Below are positions 29,142-37,577 of a stretch of DNA of 64,000 nt, in pieces. The notes below the pieces were generated by a model, which saw nothing but the letters and a program-made list of their open reading frames with translations, was not told where the DNA came from and did not search any database. Numbering within the stretch: the stretch's first letter is position 1; each line of letters opens with the position of its first letter. Position numbers and translations under genes: made by a program. Source of the DNA: Rhizobium sp. CCGE 510 (GTDB lineage: Bacteria; Pseudomonadota; Alphaproteobacteria; Rhizobiales; Rhizobiaceae); the NCBI RefSeq assembly GCF_000292525.1, contig NZ_AEYF01000029.1:124001-188000 (forward strand). Reading direction: 5' to 3'.

Positions 29142-29413
29142 GTTCATCCCGTTTCCGGCGGCCGGTGCGCGCGTTGCTGCGCTCGTCGCCATTTGATCTC
29201 GCAGGCGTGTGGACACGGCAATGCCGCGCGCTTCAGGCCTGATCACGAATTTTGGTGCAGGTGGCGGTAAATAGCCACGCAATCGCTTAGCGTCAATCTT
29301 TGTAGCCGAGATTGCTGCTGTTTTCCTGCGCTTTATCGCGTCGACCGCGCAATTTATTTGATCCGCCACATCAGCGTGGTTTATGAAGCGGCATCAAAAC
29401 AGGAGTGAAGACC

Positions 29414-29866
29414 ATGCTGCGCGATCAACTCGCCACCCAGCTGAAAGAGGCGATGAAGGCCAAGAATGCGGAGCGGCTTTCCACCGTCCGGCTGATTCAG
29501 GCCGCGGTCAAGGACCGCGATATCGCCAATCGCGGCATCGGCAAGGAGCAGGCGAGCGACGATGAGATCCTGCAGATTCTCGCCAAGATGGTGAAGCAGC
29601 GCGACGAATCGGCAAAGATCTATGAGGAGAATTCCCGGCCCGAGCTTGCCGCCAAGGAACGCGCCGAAATTGTCGTTATTCAGGATTTCATGCCGAAGCA
29701 GCTTTCGGACAGTGACGTGCGCGCCAATGTCTCGGCGATCATCGCCGAGACCGGTGCTGCGGGCGCCAAGGACATGGGCAAGGTGATGGCGGCGCTGAAG
29801 GAGCGTTATGCCGGCCAGATGGATTTCGCCAAGGCGTCGGCGACCGTCAAGGAACTGTTGAGCTGA
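29414..29866 (+). CDS. YqeY/GatB-like domain protein
   Basis: A 150-residue protein starting MLRDQLATQLKEAMKAKNAERLSTVRLI eight bases after AGGAG. It is helical throughout, with the IQDFMPKQLSDSDVRANVSAIIAETGA segment and the DMGKVMAALKERYAGQMD...VKELL C-terminus characteristic of the YqeY family, which shares a domain with the GatB subunit of amidotransferases. A tRNA-related role is suggested by the domain, but the actual function is uncertain. It is divergent from carA. An upstream GTG three codons earlier overlaps the ribosome-binding site and is rejected. Confidence 0.88.
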   Translation: MLRDQLATQLKEAMKAKNAERLSTVRLIQAAVKDRDIANRGIGKEQASDDEILQILAKMVKQRDESAKIYEENSRPELAAKERAEIVVIQDFMPKQLSDSDVRANVSAIIAETGAAGAKDMGKVMAALKERYAGQMDFAKASATVKELLS

Positions 29867-29872
29867 TCCGGC

Positions 29873-30757
29873 TCAGCTGACACGTCTTGCCTGCGGCTCA
29901 CGGACCGCAGGCCCGAGCACCGCTTCGGCTGCGGCATCGATGATGGCGAATTTCGCCGCCTGATAGTTCCAATATTCGAGGATGAAGCGGCGCGACAGCC
30001 AGAAGTCGCCCTTGCGAGAGGGTGCTGTCCAGCCGACGCTCTCCATGGCCGCTGCCTGCGTCAGTAGCCGCTTCAAGTGGGTGTTGGAGATCATGAACTG
30101 TTCGCGGATTTCCCTCAGCGACAGGGGGCCGACCGCGACGCGTTCGGCCGTCCGGGGAAACTCCGGAAGGCGCGAGATCAGGTAGTCCATCACCAGCCCG
30201 CCGGTATTTGCCCAGTTGAAGAGGTTGAAGGTGGGGCCTGGATTGCGCACCGCTTCGCTCCCGATGATGGCCCTGGCGATCCGCGGCTGGATTGCTGCCG
30301 TCATCGCCGAGGGATCGGCGCTGACCTTGTCGGCGCGTTCACCGCCGTCGAGGCTGTCGAGGATCATCAGATGTGCGACGAGCCATCGGGTGAAATGCTG
30401 CTCAGCGGTTTCCGTGGGCTCCAGATAGCGTGTGCGCTTGTCGGGGCCGGGAACCGGTCGCAGAAAACGATAGGCCAGCATTTCCTGCATGAAGGCCGCG
30501 GCCGTGTTGCGGCTGGCGATGTCGTTCCTGACCGCAAAATCGATGAAGCGGCCGGAATAGAGACCGCTCTTGCCGTCGCCGGGATAACCGTAATGAAGCG
30601 CGAAGCCGGCATGGGCCATCAGCCAGCGCTGCTGCGCGGCGAAGATCGAGGCGATGCGAGGGCTCTCGCGATAGATCGAGAGCATCTGATCGGCGCAATG
30701 CAGGATCGCAGCGAGAAAGCGATCGTCTGCTGCGAGTTTTTCCGCGGTAAAAGCCAT
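29873..30757 (-). CDS. Uncharacterised protein with C-terminal helix-turn-helix-like region
   Basis: A protein of about 294 residues, starting at MAFTAEKLAADDRFLAAILHCAD. A Met 14 codons upstream is possible but has no better ribosome-binding site. I do not recognise a named family. The sequence is mainly helical with a segment near the C-terminus (VGPLSLREIREQFMISNTHLKRLLTQAAAMESVGWTAPSRKGDFWLSRRF) that looks like a winged helix-turn-helix followed by a beta wing, so a transcriptional regulator is plausible. The gene converges on the YqeY gene six bases away and is preceded by about 650 bases of intergenic DNA. Confidence 0.7.
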   Translation of the reverse strand: MAFTAEKLAADDRFLAAILHCADQMLSIYRESPRIASIFAAQQRWLMAHAGFALHYGYPGDGKSGLYSGRFIDFAVRNDIASRNTAAAFMQEMLAYRFLRPVPGPDKRTRYLEPTETAEQHFTRWLVAHLMILDSLDGGERADKVSADPSAMTAAIQPRIARAIIGSEAVRNPGPTFNLFNWANTGGLVMDYLISRLPEFPRTAERVAVGPLSLREIREQFMISNTHLKRLLTQAAAMESVGWTAPSRKGDFWLSRRFILEYWNYQAAKFAIIDAAAEAVLGPAVREPQARRVS

Positions 30758-31425
30758 TTGGAGGGGTCCAGGAGTTCGGCGCATACATCTTTCATGCAAG
30801 CGCCGCCTGTCAACGGTTTTGTCAATAAGCGGTTAATTTCAAAGGAGAGTTTTCGCAAAGGGAGCCAAAATTTAAGAAGGCAGGAGCTGGGGGCGCTCCT
30901 GCCTTCTTGCTCTTTGCTTCCGCCGGCAAACGCAGGGCCGAGGCCCAAGCCGGAGGGTATTTGCAAAGGCACCCTTGCGAAGCGGCGCCGGGGGTAGGGA
31001 TGGTGCTTCGCTCGGGGATCGCTTTGTTGAGATCGAACCTATTGCGGTGCGGCGGCTTGTTCAAATTACAAAAAAATAATAATTGCCGAAAACGTCGGTT
31101 TTGGAGGCGCCGCAGCAAAGGCTCGGCAGGCGCCGCCGGGATAGGGCAGCGCAATCGATGCACGATATAAGCATCTGTTTCAAAACGTTTAATTAAACTC
31201 CTCTAAAGGTCGTCGCCGCAGCCGAGACATTTGAAACAGTGGAATTTCGGCGCTTGAAAGACAATAATGTCGCACCCTGTCGCAGGGGGCGATAACGCGT
31301 TTTTGATGGGATAAACCGCGCCAATGGCCCTGGGTGCACTTGCCTGTGAATAGCGGGTTTTCATGACAAGTTTCGTGGCATGGAGCGGCAAAGCAGCTTA
31401 TATGGAGGTTGGCCAAGAGGTATAA
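30758..31425. other. Long intergenic region upstream of dnaG
   Basis: About 670 bases without a convincing gene. It contains one strong hairpin (30,874-30,908), a GC-rich stretch (30,930-31,020), an A-rich run (AAAAAAATAATAATTG near 31,070) and the dnaG leader. Small frames are present but none has a ribosome-binding site plus recognisable sequence. A short transcript ending at the hairpin cannot be excluded. Confidence 0.5.
30874..30908. terminator. Perfect 14-bp hairpin
   Basis: The arms AAGAAGGCAGGAGC and GCTCCTGCCTTCTT enclose a 7-base G-rich loop. T-rich sequence lies on both flanks (TGCTCTTTGCTTCC on plus; AAATTTTGG on minus), so it could end transcription in either direction. No gene adjoins it directly, which leaves open an unannotated small RNA. 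Confidence 0.65.
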
Positions 31426-33432
31426 ATGCGCTTTTCCAACACCTTTCTCGATGATATCCGCGACCGCGTTCCGATTTCGAACGTGATCGCGCGCCGCGTG
31501 AGCTGGGACAAGCGCAAGACCAACGTGTCGCGCGGCGATTACTGGGCTTGCTGCCCGTTCCACGGCGAGAAGTCGCCGAGCTTCCACTGCGAGGACCGGA
31601 AGGGCCGCTATCACTGCTTCGGCTGCGGCGTCACCGGCGACCATTTTCGTTTCCTCACCGAGCTGGAAGGCCTGAGTTTCCCCGAGGCGGTGCAGCAGAT
31701 CGCCGATATGGCCGGCGTTCCGATGCCGCTTGCCGATCCTGTGATGGAGAAGCGCGAGAAGGAACGCGGCTCGCTTATCGACGTCATGGAAATGGCGACG
31801 CAATTTTTCCAGGATCAATTGCAGACGGCGAATGGGGCGAGAGCGCGCGCCTATCTGCGCGACCGGGGGCTGACCGGGCGCACCATCGAGACCTTCCGTC
31901 TCGGCTATGCGCCCGACAGCCGCAATGCGCTCAAGGAATTTCTCGCCGGCAAGGGCGTCACCAAAGAGCAGATCGAGGCCTGCGGCCTGGTCGTTCATGA
32001 AAACGTGCCGGTTTCCTACGATCGCTTCCGCGACCGCATCATGTTCCCGATCCTCTCGTCGCGGGAAAAGGTGATCGCTTTCGGCGGCCGTGCCATGTCA
32101 TCAGATGCGTCGGCGAAATATCTGAACTCCAACGAGACGGAGCTCTTCCACAAGGGCAATGTCCTTTATAATTTCGCCCGCGCGCGCCGCGCGATCCAGG
32201 GGCCGGGCCGCAGCGATAATCAGGATGACAATGCGACCGGCACCATCATCGCCGTCGAAGGCTATATGGATGTGATCGCGCTCTATCAGGCGGGCATCGA
32301 GAATGCCGTCGCGCCGCTCGGAACGGCGCTCACCGAAAACCAGCTCGAGCTGCTCTGGAAGATGGTGCCGCAGCCGGTGCTCTGCTTTGACGGCGACGGC
32401 GCCGGCTTTCGTGCCGCCAATCGCGCCGCCGAACTGGCGCTGCCGCATTTGAAGCCCGGCCGTTCCGTCCGTTTCGCGCTTCTGCCTGATGGCAAGGACC
32501 CGGACGATCTCGTGCGCGACGATGGGCGCGCGCCCTTCGACAAGGTGATAAGCCAGGCAAAGCCGCTTTCGGAGATGCTGTGGAGCCGGGAGATCAACAC
32601 CGGCAAGTTCGACACGCCCGAGGCGCGCGCCGAACTCGAGGCGCGGCTGAAGCAGCTGGTCGCCGTCATCGCCGACGAGAATGTGCGCCGTCACTACCAG
32701 CAGGATATTCGCGACCGGTTGAACACCTTCTTCCAACCGCAGTTCCAGAACCGCAATAATGGCGAACGCCGTGGCTTCAACGGCAACGGCAATTCCCGGA
32801 CGGGCCGCGACAATGCTGCTAAAGCCGGGCCGAAAAGCCCCAGCGTCATTTCCGACCGGCTCGCCCGCTCAGGCCCGGTGCGTGGCCACCGGGACAATAC
32901 GGCGTTGCGCGAAAGCGTGCTGGCGCTGACCATCGTCAATCACCCGGCCCTGATGATCGACGATTATGACGAGATCGCCGCGATCGACTACGACAGCCGC
33001 GAGCTGCAGCGGCTCTGGTCGGCCATGCTTGGGGCAGCCGCTGCGGTCGCCGGCCCGCATTTAACCCGCGAATATCTGACCGAACGGCTGGAATTCGAAG
33101 GCTTCGGCCCGCTCATCAAGAGCCTCGATCAGCAGGTGCGCAATGCCAGGCTCTGGACGGCGACCGAAGAGGCGGCGATGGAGGATGCGCGTGAGGGTTA
33201 TCGCCAGGCGCTCGCCTTCCACAAACGGGCAAAAGCGCTGCGCCGACAGAAGATGGAGCTCGAACGTGAGATTGCGCTGGCGACCGAAGCCGGCGACGGC
33301 GAGGCGATCGTTCAACTGATGCGAGCCCAGCAGGAAGTGCATTTCGAAGGCGTGCGGCTTGAGAACCAGGAGGCGATCATCGACGGCTTCGGCGTCCTTT
33401 CGGGCCGAGTCAAAGGGGCGGCGAACCACTGA
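31426..33432 (+). CDS. dnaG: DNA primase
   Basis: A 668-residue primase that makes RNA primers for replication. The N-terminal zinc-binding domain is intact (CCPFHGEKSPSFH then YHCFGCG; Cys43, His46, Cys64, Cys67). The RNA polymerase core with the TOPRIM motif VEGYMDVIALYQAG and the metal site CFDGDGAGFRAANRAAE follow. A C-terminal helicase-binding region ends the protein after a low-complexity Asn/Arg/Gly linker (about 440-480). The stop codon overlaps the start of recQ (TGATG). Rhizobial dnaG is often followed by rpoD, but here the next core gene is recQ, which is truncated. Confidence 0.97.
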   Translation: MRFSNTFLDDIRDRVPISNVIARRVSWDKRKTNVSRGDYWACCPFHGEKSPSFHCEDRKGRYHCFGCGVTGDHFRFLTELEGLSFPEAVQQIADMAGVPMPLADPVMEKREKERGSLIDVMEMATQFFQDQLQTANGARARAYLRDRGLTGRTIETFRLGYAPDSRNALKEFLAGKGVTKEQIEACGLVVHENVPVSYDRFRDRIMFPILSSREKVIAFGGRAMSSDASAKYLNSNETELFHKGNVLYNFARARRAIQGPGRSDNQDDNATGTIIAVEGYMDVIALYQAGIENAVAPLGTALTENQLELLWKMVPQPVLCFDGDGAGFRAANRAAELALPHLKPGRSVRFALLPDGKDPDDLVRDDGRAPFDKVISQAKPLSEMLWSREINTGKFDTPEARAELEARLKQLVAVIADENVRRHYQQDIRDRLNTFFQPQFQNRNNGERRGFNGNGNSRTGRDNAAKAGPKSPSVISDRLARSGPVRGHRDNTALRESVLALTIVNHPALMIDDYDEIAAIDYDSRELQRLWSAMLGAAAAVAGPHLTREYLTERLEFEGFGPLIKSLDQQVRNARLWTATEEAAMEDAREGYRQALAFHKRAKALRRQKMELEREIALATEAGDGEAIVQLMRAQQEVHFEGVRLENQEAIIDGFGVLSGRVKGAANH

Positions 33433-33971
33433 TGCCGCTGACTGAACGGAACGAACCCGGCTTTTCCGCCTCCGATGCGCTGTTTTCCGCCGGCCGCACA
33501 CCGCTCGAAATCCTCAAGCAGGTCTACGGCTATTCCTCCTTTCGCGGCAAGCAGCAGCAAGTGGTCGAGCATCTAGTTGCCGGCGGCGATGCCGTGGTGC
33601 TCTTCCCGACTGGCGCGGGCAAATCGCTATGCTTTCAGATTCCAGCACTCTGCCGTGACGGCATCGGCATCGTCGTTTCGCCGCTGATTGCGCTGATGCG
33701 CGATCAGGTCGAGGCGATGAAGCAGCTCGGCATCCGCGCCGCGGCACTCAATTCGTCGCTGTCGCGCGAGGAGTTCATCGCGGTCCGCCGGGCGCTTTCG
33801 GCAGGCCAGCTCGATCTTCTCTACGTCACACCAGAGCGCATTCTCACCGATGGCTTCCGAGAGCTGATCGCCAACGAGAAGATCGCGCTGTTTGCCATCG
33901 ACGAGGCCCATTGTTTTGACGCATCGCCAGTTTTCGCTCAAAATCAGGAGCTATCACAAGTAGCAAACTAG
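33432..33971 (+). pseudogene. recQ: RecQ helicase truncated after motif II
   Basis: The first 161 residues match a RecQ-type ATP-dependent helicase: Q motif region (FRGKQQQVVEHLVAGGDAVV), Walker A (FPTGAGKSLCFQ, about 59-70), motif Ia (VVSPLIALMRDQV) and Walker B DEAHC at 157-161. At base 33,914 the similarity ends. Normal RecQ continues SQWGHDFRPEY, but here 18 unrelated residues lead to a stop. Full-length bacterial RecQ is about 600 residues. The second RecA lobe and RQC/HRDC domains are missing, so the product should be inactive. The break marks the left edge of accessory DNA. Confidence 0.9.
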
Positions 33972-34431
33972 CTCCAGAACAGCAGGCCTTGTGGCGTCAA
34001 TAACCTAGCGGACGCGGCATACTGTCCATCAAGGAGCTTAACCCTTCTGGAAATATCCTCGGGGGCTTGGGGGCAGACAGCCCCCATTTAAGAAGAAAAT
34101 CCGTAAAAATTGCCCGCGGAATAGTTCAAGGCATGATGCTGGTCGCAAGCGACCCGCGCATGGAAAATCGTGTTGGGGAAGTTCGTTTTAACCCTTCACG
34201 GTCATCGGCATCCCTGCCTGTACCGTAATCCGAATCTAATCCAAGCTGCCGGCTATGTCAATGGTTTAATTGATCATTTTGAGATTTATGACGGTGAGAC
34301 GCAGACATAGGAATGGCGCGCTTGCGTTACGATGGATGCTGGCGGGAAGCATTATCGGAAGACGGCACTGAGCTAACGGAGTCCTCTATGGGGGCTTGAA
34401 ATGCCCGTCGGATGTCGGAACTCGTAGTGAC
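33915..34431. other. Junction region between truncated recQ and the accessory segment
   Basis: No intact gene is seen. The region starts with an inverted pair TTGACGC (33,916-33,922) / GCGTCAA (33,994-34,000), the first copy being two bases from the recQ break. A hairpin GGGGGC-AGACA-GCCCCC follows at 34,068-34,086. A GTG-initiated frame of 47 codons (34,170-34,310) and a 28-codon ATG frame starting near 34,314 are open but match nothing I know. The composition suggests remnants of a mobile element rather than a gene. Confidence 0.5.
34068..34086. terminator. GC hairpin in the junction region
   Basis: A seven-pair stem TGGGGGC / GCCCCCA with loop AGACA is followed by TTTAAG on the plus strand. 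It could terminate read-through from dnaG-recQ. Confidence 0.5.
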
Positions 34432-34767
34432 TCATCCTGGCACCCCTGGATCTTTCTTCGGGGTCGGCGCCTTCGGTTTGGCGGCGGTCTGAACGCGCCG
34501 TACCAATTTGTTAAGCCTACGGCGCTTCCCAGCGGTATTGTGATTAAAGAGACCCCAGCCCCGCTTGCCAGTGGGCGCCACGAACTCGATCCCGCTCTTC
34601 TCGTAGAAATGCTGAAGGAGGAGAACGTACTGGGGCAGGTCGCGGACCCCTCGCTCGATACGTTGGATGGTCGCTCTCGATATGCCGGCGTGCTTCTCCA
34701 CCTGTTCCTGACTGAAGCCTAGGAACTCTCTTGCGACCTTCAGGATCTCGGGCGGCGCGATCAGCAT
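34432..34767 (-). CDS. XRE-type helix-turn-helix regulator
   Basis: A 111-residue protein with a Cro/C1-type helix-turn-helix in its first 60 residues (MLIAPPEILKVAREFLGFSQEQVEKHAGISRATIQRIERGVRDLP). A short middle segment and a strongly basic Lys/Arg/Pro-rich tail (GKRRRLNKLVRRVQTAAKPKAPTPKK) follow. It is divergent from the FtsH-like protease gene. A 17-bp palindrome lies in the 207-base intergenic region, so it probably represses both itself and the protease operon. No ligand domain is visible. Confidence 0.85.
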   Translation of the reverse strand: MLIAPPEILKVAREFLGFSQEQVEKHAGISRATIQRIERGVRDLPQYVLLLQHFYEKSGIEFVAPTGKRGWGLFNHNTAGKRRRLNKLVRRVQTAAKPKAPTPKKDPGVPG

Positions 34768-34838
34768 AAGGATTCCATGTCATGTATCCACAGGCGTCGC
34801 AAACCGATGGACAAAAATCTTGACGCCGGGCATGACAA

Positions 34839-34855
34839 GGCGTCCATTGGACGCC
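34839..34855. promoter_or_regulatory. Palindromic operator candidate between XRE and protease genes
   Basis: GGCGTCCA-T-TGGACGCC is a perfect inverted repeat between the two divergent starts. A related half site, CATCCAATGGAGTC, follows at about 34,862-34,875. Confidence 0.6.
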
Positions 34856-34974
34856 GAAAGCATCCAATGGAGTCGTAGTCATGCTGAATCCTTCAGGGGG
34901 CATCTCGCTTCCTTCTTGTAAACTTCGAATCAGTCGCGCCGTGGCATGGCCCGTAAAGGTGGGGGAGGCCTGAC

Positions 34975-36834
34975 ATGTTCCATCACTTGGACAGCAAGGC
35001 CTTCGCGGAGACCAGCAGCAATACGGCGCGATTCCTCATGCTCTGCGCGCTTCGGCAAGCACTTCGCGGCACCGACCAGTTTAAGAACGATTCGAAGGGG
35101 ATCATAATCTGCATCGTCGACAAGGCCTGGATCTGGCATGCCAAATCCGCGGCGAACGTTCTCATGACGGGTGGACGGGAACGTTCGTACTTCGACGACT
35201 TCCGTCGTCCGGTGCATATCATTGGAGAGACGCCACGGCGCACGACGCAAAAGGGGACCGAGGACTTCACGGTCTTCCGTCCGGAGCATCAGGTCATCTA
35301 TCTTGCGACGTCGCTGGATGCGGTTAGGCTCTCGCTGCAGCTAGCCGCCGACGTCATTGTCAACATTTCTCCGCCAACTGCGAGGCACGTCGTCGCCGCA
35401 CGCAAGGTGCTCGGCGTCGAGGACGTCGACTTTCGGCTCGCCGAAGCTATCGCGGAGCAGCCGGCAGAAATCGTCATCGGACTCACCGCTCGACATTCGC
35501 TTAAGGGGCTCGACATTGCGTCCCTGACCAAGCCGATCGCGGTTCCCGTTCGTTCTCCTAAACTGTCGGACCTGCCAGGGTACGGCCCGGCCCGCCAATG
35601 GGTCGATGCCATCAAGCAGGACGTGGACGACTGGCGGGAAGACAGGATTCCGTGGTCTGACGTCGACAGAGGCATACTCCTCATGGGGCCTCCGGGAACG
35701 GGCAAGACGCTGTTTGCCACGGCGCTCGCCAACGAGTTGGGCTTCGACCTCGTTAAGACGTCGGTTGGCGAATGGCAGGGAACGAACAAGGGGTACCTGG
35801 GCGACATGCTCGCCGCGATGTCCCGATCGTTTGCCGACGCCACGTCACGGCGGGGCGCCGTGTTGCTCGTGGACGAACTTGATGCGATCGGCGATCGCGC
35901 CACGATGCGTCCAGATCACGCCTATTACGAAGGGAACGTCATCGGTAGGTTTCTCGACTTGATCACCCACGCTCTGGAACAGCCGGGAACGATTATCGTC
36001 GGAGCGACGAACTACGCGCATCTGATAGACGGCGCCGTTCTCAGGTCCGGACGTCTGGAGACTCACGTTTACCTCGAGCTGCCCGAAGGCGAAGAGCGTG
36101 CGGAGATCTTCGCCTTCCATCTTAATCAAACAGTCCGCGCGAAGGACCTGCGCGAAATCACCGACAAATTGAGGCTTATCACACCTGCCGGTCTCGAGAA
36201 GCTCGCGCGGGCAGCCAAGCGCGCGGCCAGAGTGCGAAAGGAGGACGTCAGCATCCAGGACATCAAGGCTGTTCTTCCAGCGCAAGTTCCGCTTCCAGAA
36301 GCCGTCGTTCACCGCATCTGCGTGCATGAAACCGGTCACGCTTTGATGGCGATGGCGTCCGGGTTTGCAGATGTGATCAGTATCAGGGTCGAATCCCACA
36401 TGGTGGAGGGCCAGCCCGTGCAAGATGGAGGTCGGCTGCATTACAAGATGCGCAATGAGGCGCTCCCGACCGAAAAGGATTTGCTGGCGAAGATCCGGAT
36501 CATGCTGGGCGGCACCGCGGCCGAAGAAGTCGTGTTTGGCAGCAGATCAATCGGTGCGGGCGGCGTCGAGGGAAGCGACCTCGACCAGGCCACACGGCTG
36601 GCATACCGACTGGTCGGGAGCTATGGGCTGGGGAAATGGCTCCGCTATCAGGTCGCAGCGAACCGCGTCGACGAATCCTTCCTGCCGACGCCCGAACTCC
36701 GTGCCGAGGTCGACGGGATCCTTGCGCGCGAGTATCGCGCAACCAAGGAGCTGCTCACCAAGGAAAAGGCCCGCCTGATGCGGTTGTCGGCCGAACTCAT
36801 TGTCGATCGCCAACTGGTGATCGACAAGAGCTGA
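34975..36834 (+). CDS. Soluble FtsH-like AAA+ ATPase with M41-type zinc protease domain
   Basis: A 619-residue protein. Residues 1-200 form an unrecognised N-terminal domain with no membrane segment, unlike true FtsH. The AAA+ module has Walker A GPPGTGKT (238-245), Walker B VLLVDELD (296-303) and a second-region-of-homology block GATNYAHLIDGAVLRSGRLETHVYLELP with the arginine-finger region. The C-terminal protease has HETGH (451-455) and the downstream GSDLDQATRLAYRLV segment that supplies the third zinc ligand. All catalytic residues look intact. It is divergent from an XRE repressor and followed by a small unknown gene. A regulated cytosolic ATP-dependent protease is likely; its targets are unknown. 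Confidence 0.9.
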   Translation: MFHHLDSKAFAETSSNTARFLMLCALRQALRGTDQFKNDSKGIIICIVDKAWIWHAKSAANVLMTGGRERSYFDDFRRPVHIIGETPRRTTQKGTEDFTVFRPEHQVIYLATSLDAVRLSLQLAADVIVNISPPTARHVVAARKVLGVEDVDFRLAEAIAEQPAEIVIGLTARHSLKGLDIASLTKPIAVPVRSPKLSDLPGYGPARQWVDAIKQDVDDWREDRIPWSDVDRGILLMGPPGTGKTLFATALANELGFDLVKTSVGEWQGTNKGYLGDMLAAMSRSFADATSRRGAVLLVDELDAIGDRATMRPDHAYYEGNVIGRFLDLITHALEQPGTIIVGATNYAHLIDGAVLRSGRLETHVYLELPEGEERAEIFAFHLNQTVRAKDLREITDKLRLITPAGLEKLARAAKRAARVRKEDVSIQDIKAVLPAQVPLPEAVVHRICVHETGHALMAMASGFADVISIRVESHMVEGQPVQDGGRLHYKMRNEALPTEKDLLAKIRIMLGGTAAEEVVFGSRSIGAGGVEGSDLDQATRLAYRLVGSYGLGKWLRYQVAANRVDESFLPTPELRAEVDGILAREYRATKELLTKEKARLMRLSAELIVDRQLVIDKS

Positions 36835-36896
36835 CTGCGGTGCGTCGAGTGTGGAGCGGCAAGGATTCGCTGGCGAATATCGGCACGGAGATAGTC

Positions 36897-37175
36897 ATGG
36901 AATTCACCGTCTATGGCCACGAGATCATCGCAGGTTCGGACGTTGGGATGCATTTCTCCGCGACGCTCGAGCAGTCGAGGGCGGAGGTCGCGGCATATCG
37001 GGAGGCTATGATACAGTTCGATCCGACGGGGGAGCCACTTGGAGCGCTGGGAATCCATGAAATGGTTCTAAGGATGCCTGACGTCGAGACGATGATCGTC
37101 CTCCTGAACTCCCCGTACTCTTTCTTCGCGACCTGCCTGACCAGCAGGAAGCTCGTGGACATCGCGGCTGATTGA
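36897..37175 (+). CDS. Small unknown protein following the FtsH-like protease
   Basis: A 92-residue acidic protein starting MEFTVYGHEIIAGSDVGMHFSATLEQ, with GGAG upstream. It begins 62 bases after the protease stop and is probably in the same operon. I recognise no domain. The pattern of alternating strands and a central helix (EQSRAEVAAYREAMIQFD) suggests a compact alpha/beta fold with two cysteine-poor halves. Being paired with a protease, it could be an adaptor, inhibitor or substrate, but that is only inference from position. Confidence 0.65.
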   Translation: MEFTVYGHEIIAGSDVGMHFSATLEQSRAEVAAYREAMIQFDPTGEPLGALGIHEMVLRMPDVETMIVLLNSPYSFFATCLTSRKLVDIAAD

Positions 37176-37577
37176 GGCCGGGCCAGAGCTTGGCGCTGGA
37201 CCCCGGCTATTCTTCCGAGACAAGGACAGACGGAACTGAGCGAGGAGTTCTGATCGTGAAGATACCGAAAGAAGAGGCAAGCCGAGCGCGGCGACCGTAG
37301 CGGCGAAGAGGCGAAGGCGAAAATCGTCCAGCAATCACTCCAGCTTCTCGATCCGCAATGTCCTTCGACCGGGCCCAAACGCCGTTGACAACACATTCCC
37401 TTGATCGGCAGACCCCCGTCTTGAAACGCGAGCCTTTGGACGTTTTCGACAGAGCTGTTCCTGATCGACGGTGTGAGTTTCTCGCAATTCACTCTTGCAT
37501 TTTTCAAATACGTTCGTATTTTTAATTTGTCGTTCGGTGAGGATCGTCGGGTAGGTGTCGATTCATGGGCAGTTGAG
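37176..37577. other. Intergenic region with the ndh promoter
   Basis: About 400 bases without a recognisable gene. Only frames of 15 or fewer codons have plausible starts. It ends with AT-rich promoter DNA that carries the TetR-type palindrome at 37,506-37,521. Confidence 0.5.
37506..37521. promoter_or_regulatory. TetR operator candidate at the ndh promoter
   Basis: AAATACG-TT-CGTATTT is a perfect inverted repeat about 60 bases before the NADH dehydrogenase start. Its core ATACG-NN-CGTAT recurs in front of the tetR gene two genes downstream. Confidence 0.65.

Noticed and set aside
29142..29369. 76-residue upstream extension of carA
   Set aside because: Not typical of CarA. The normal N-terminus begins at MTATAPW and the upstream part is leader-like.
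33916..34000. TTGACGC/GCGTCAA pair as a complete miniature insertion sequence
   Set aside because: The arms are only seven bases and no target duplication is seen. It is kept as an observation, not a mobile element call.
34396..34722. Plus-strand frame opposite the XRE regulator
   Set aside because: The minus strand has a clear helix-turn-helix protein, and the plus frame lacks a ribosome-binding site and recognisable sequence.
37473..37577. N-terminal extension of the NADH dehydrogenase
   Set aside because: It covers the AT-rich promoter and the TetR palindrome. The flavoprotein motif starts directly after the ATG at 37578.
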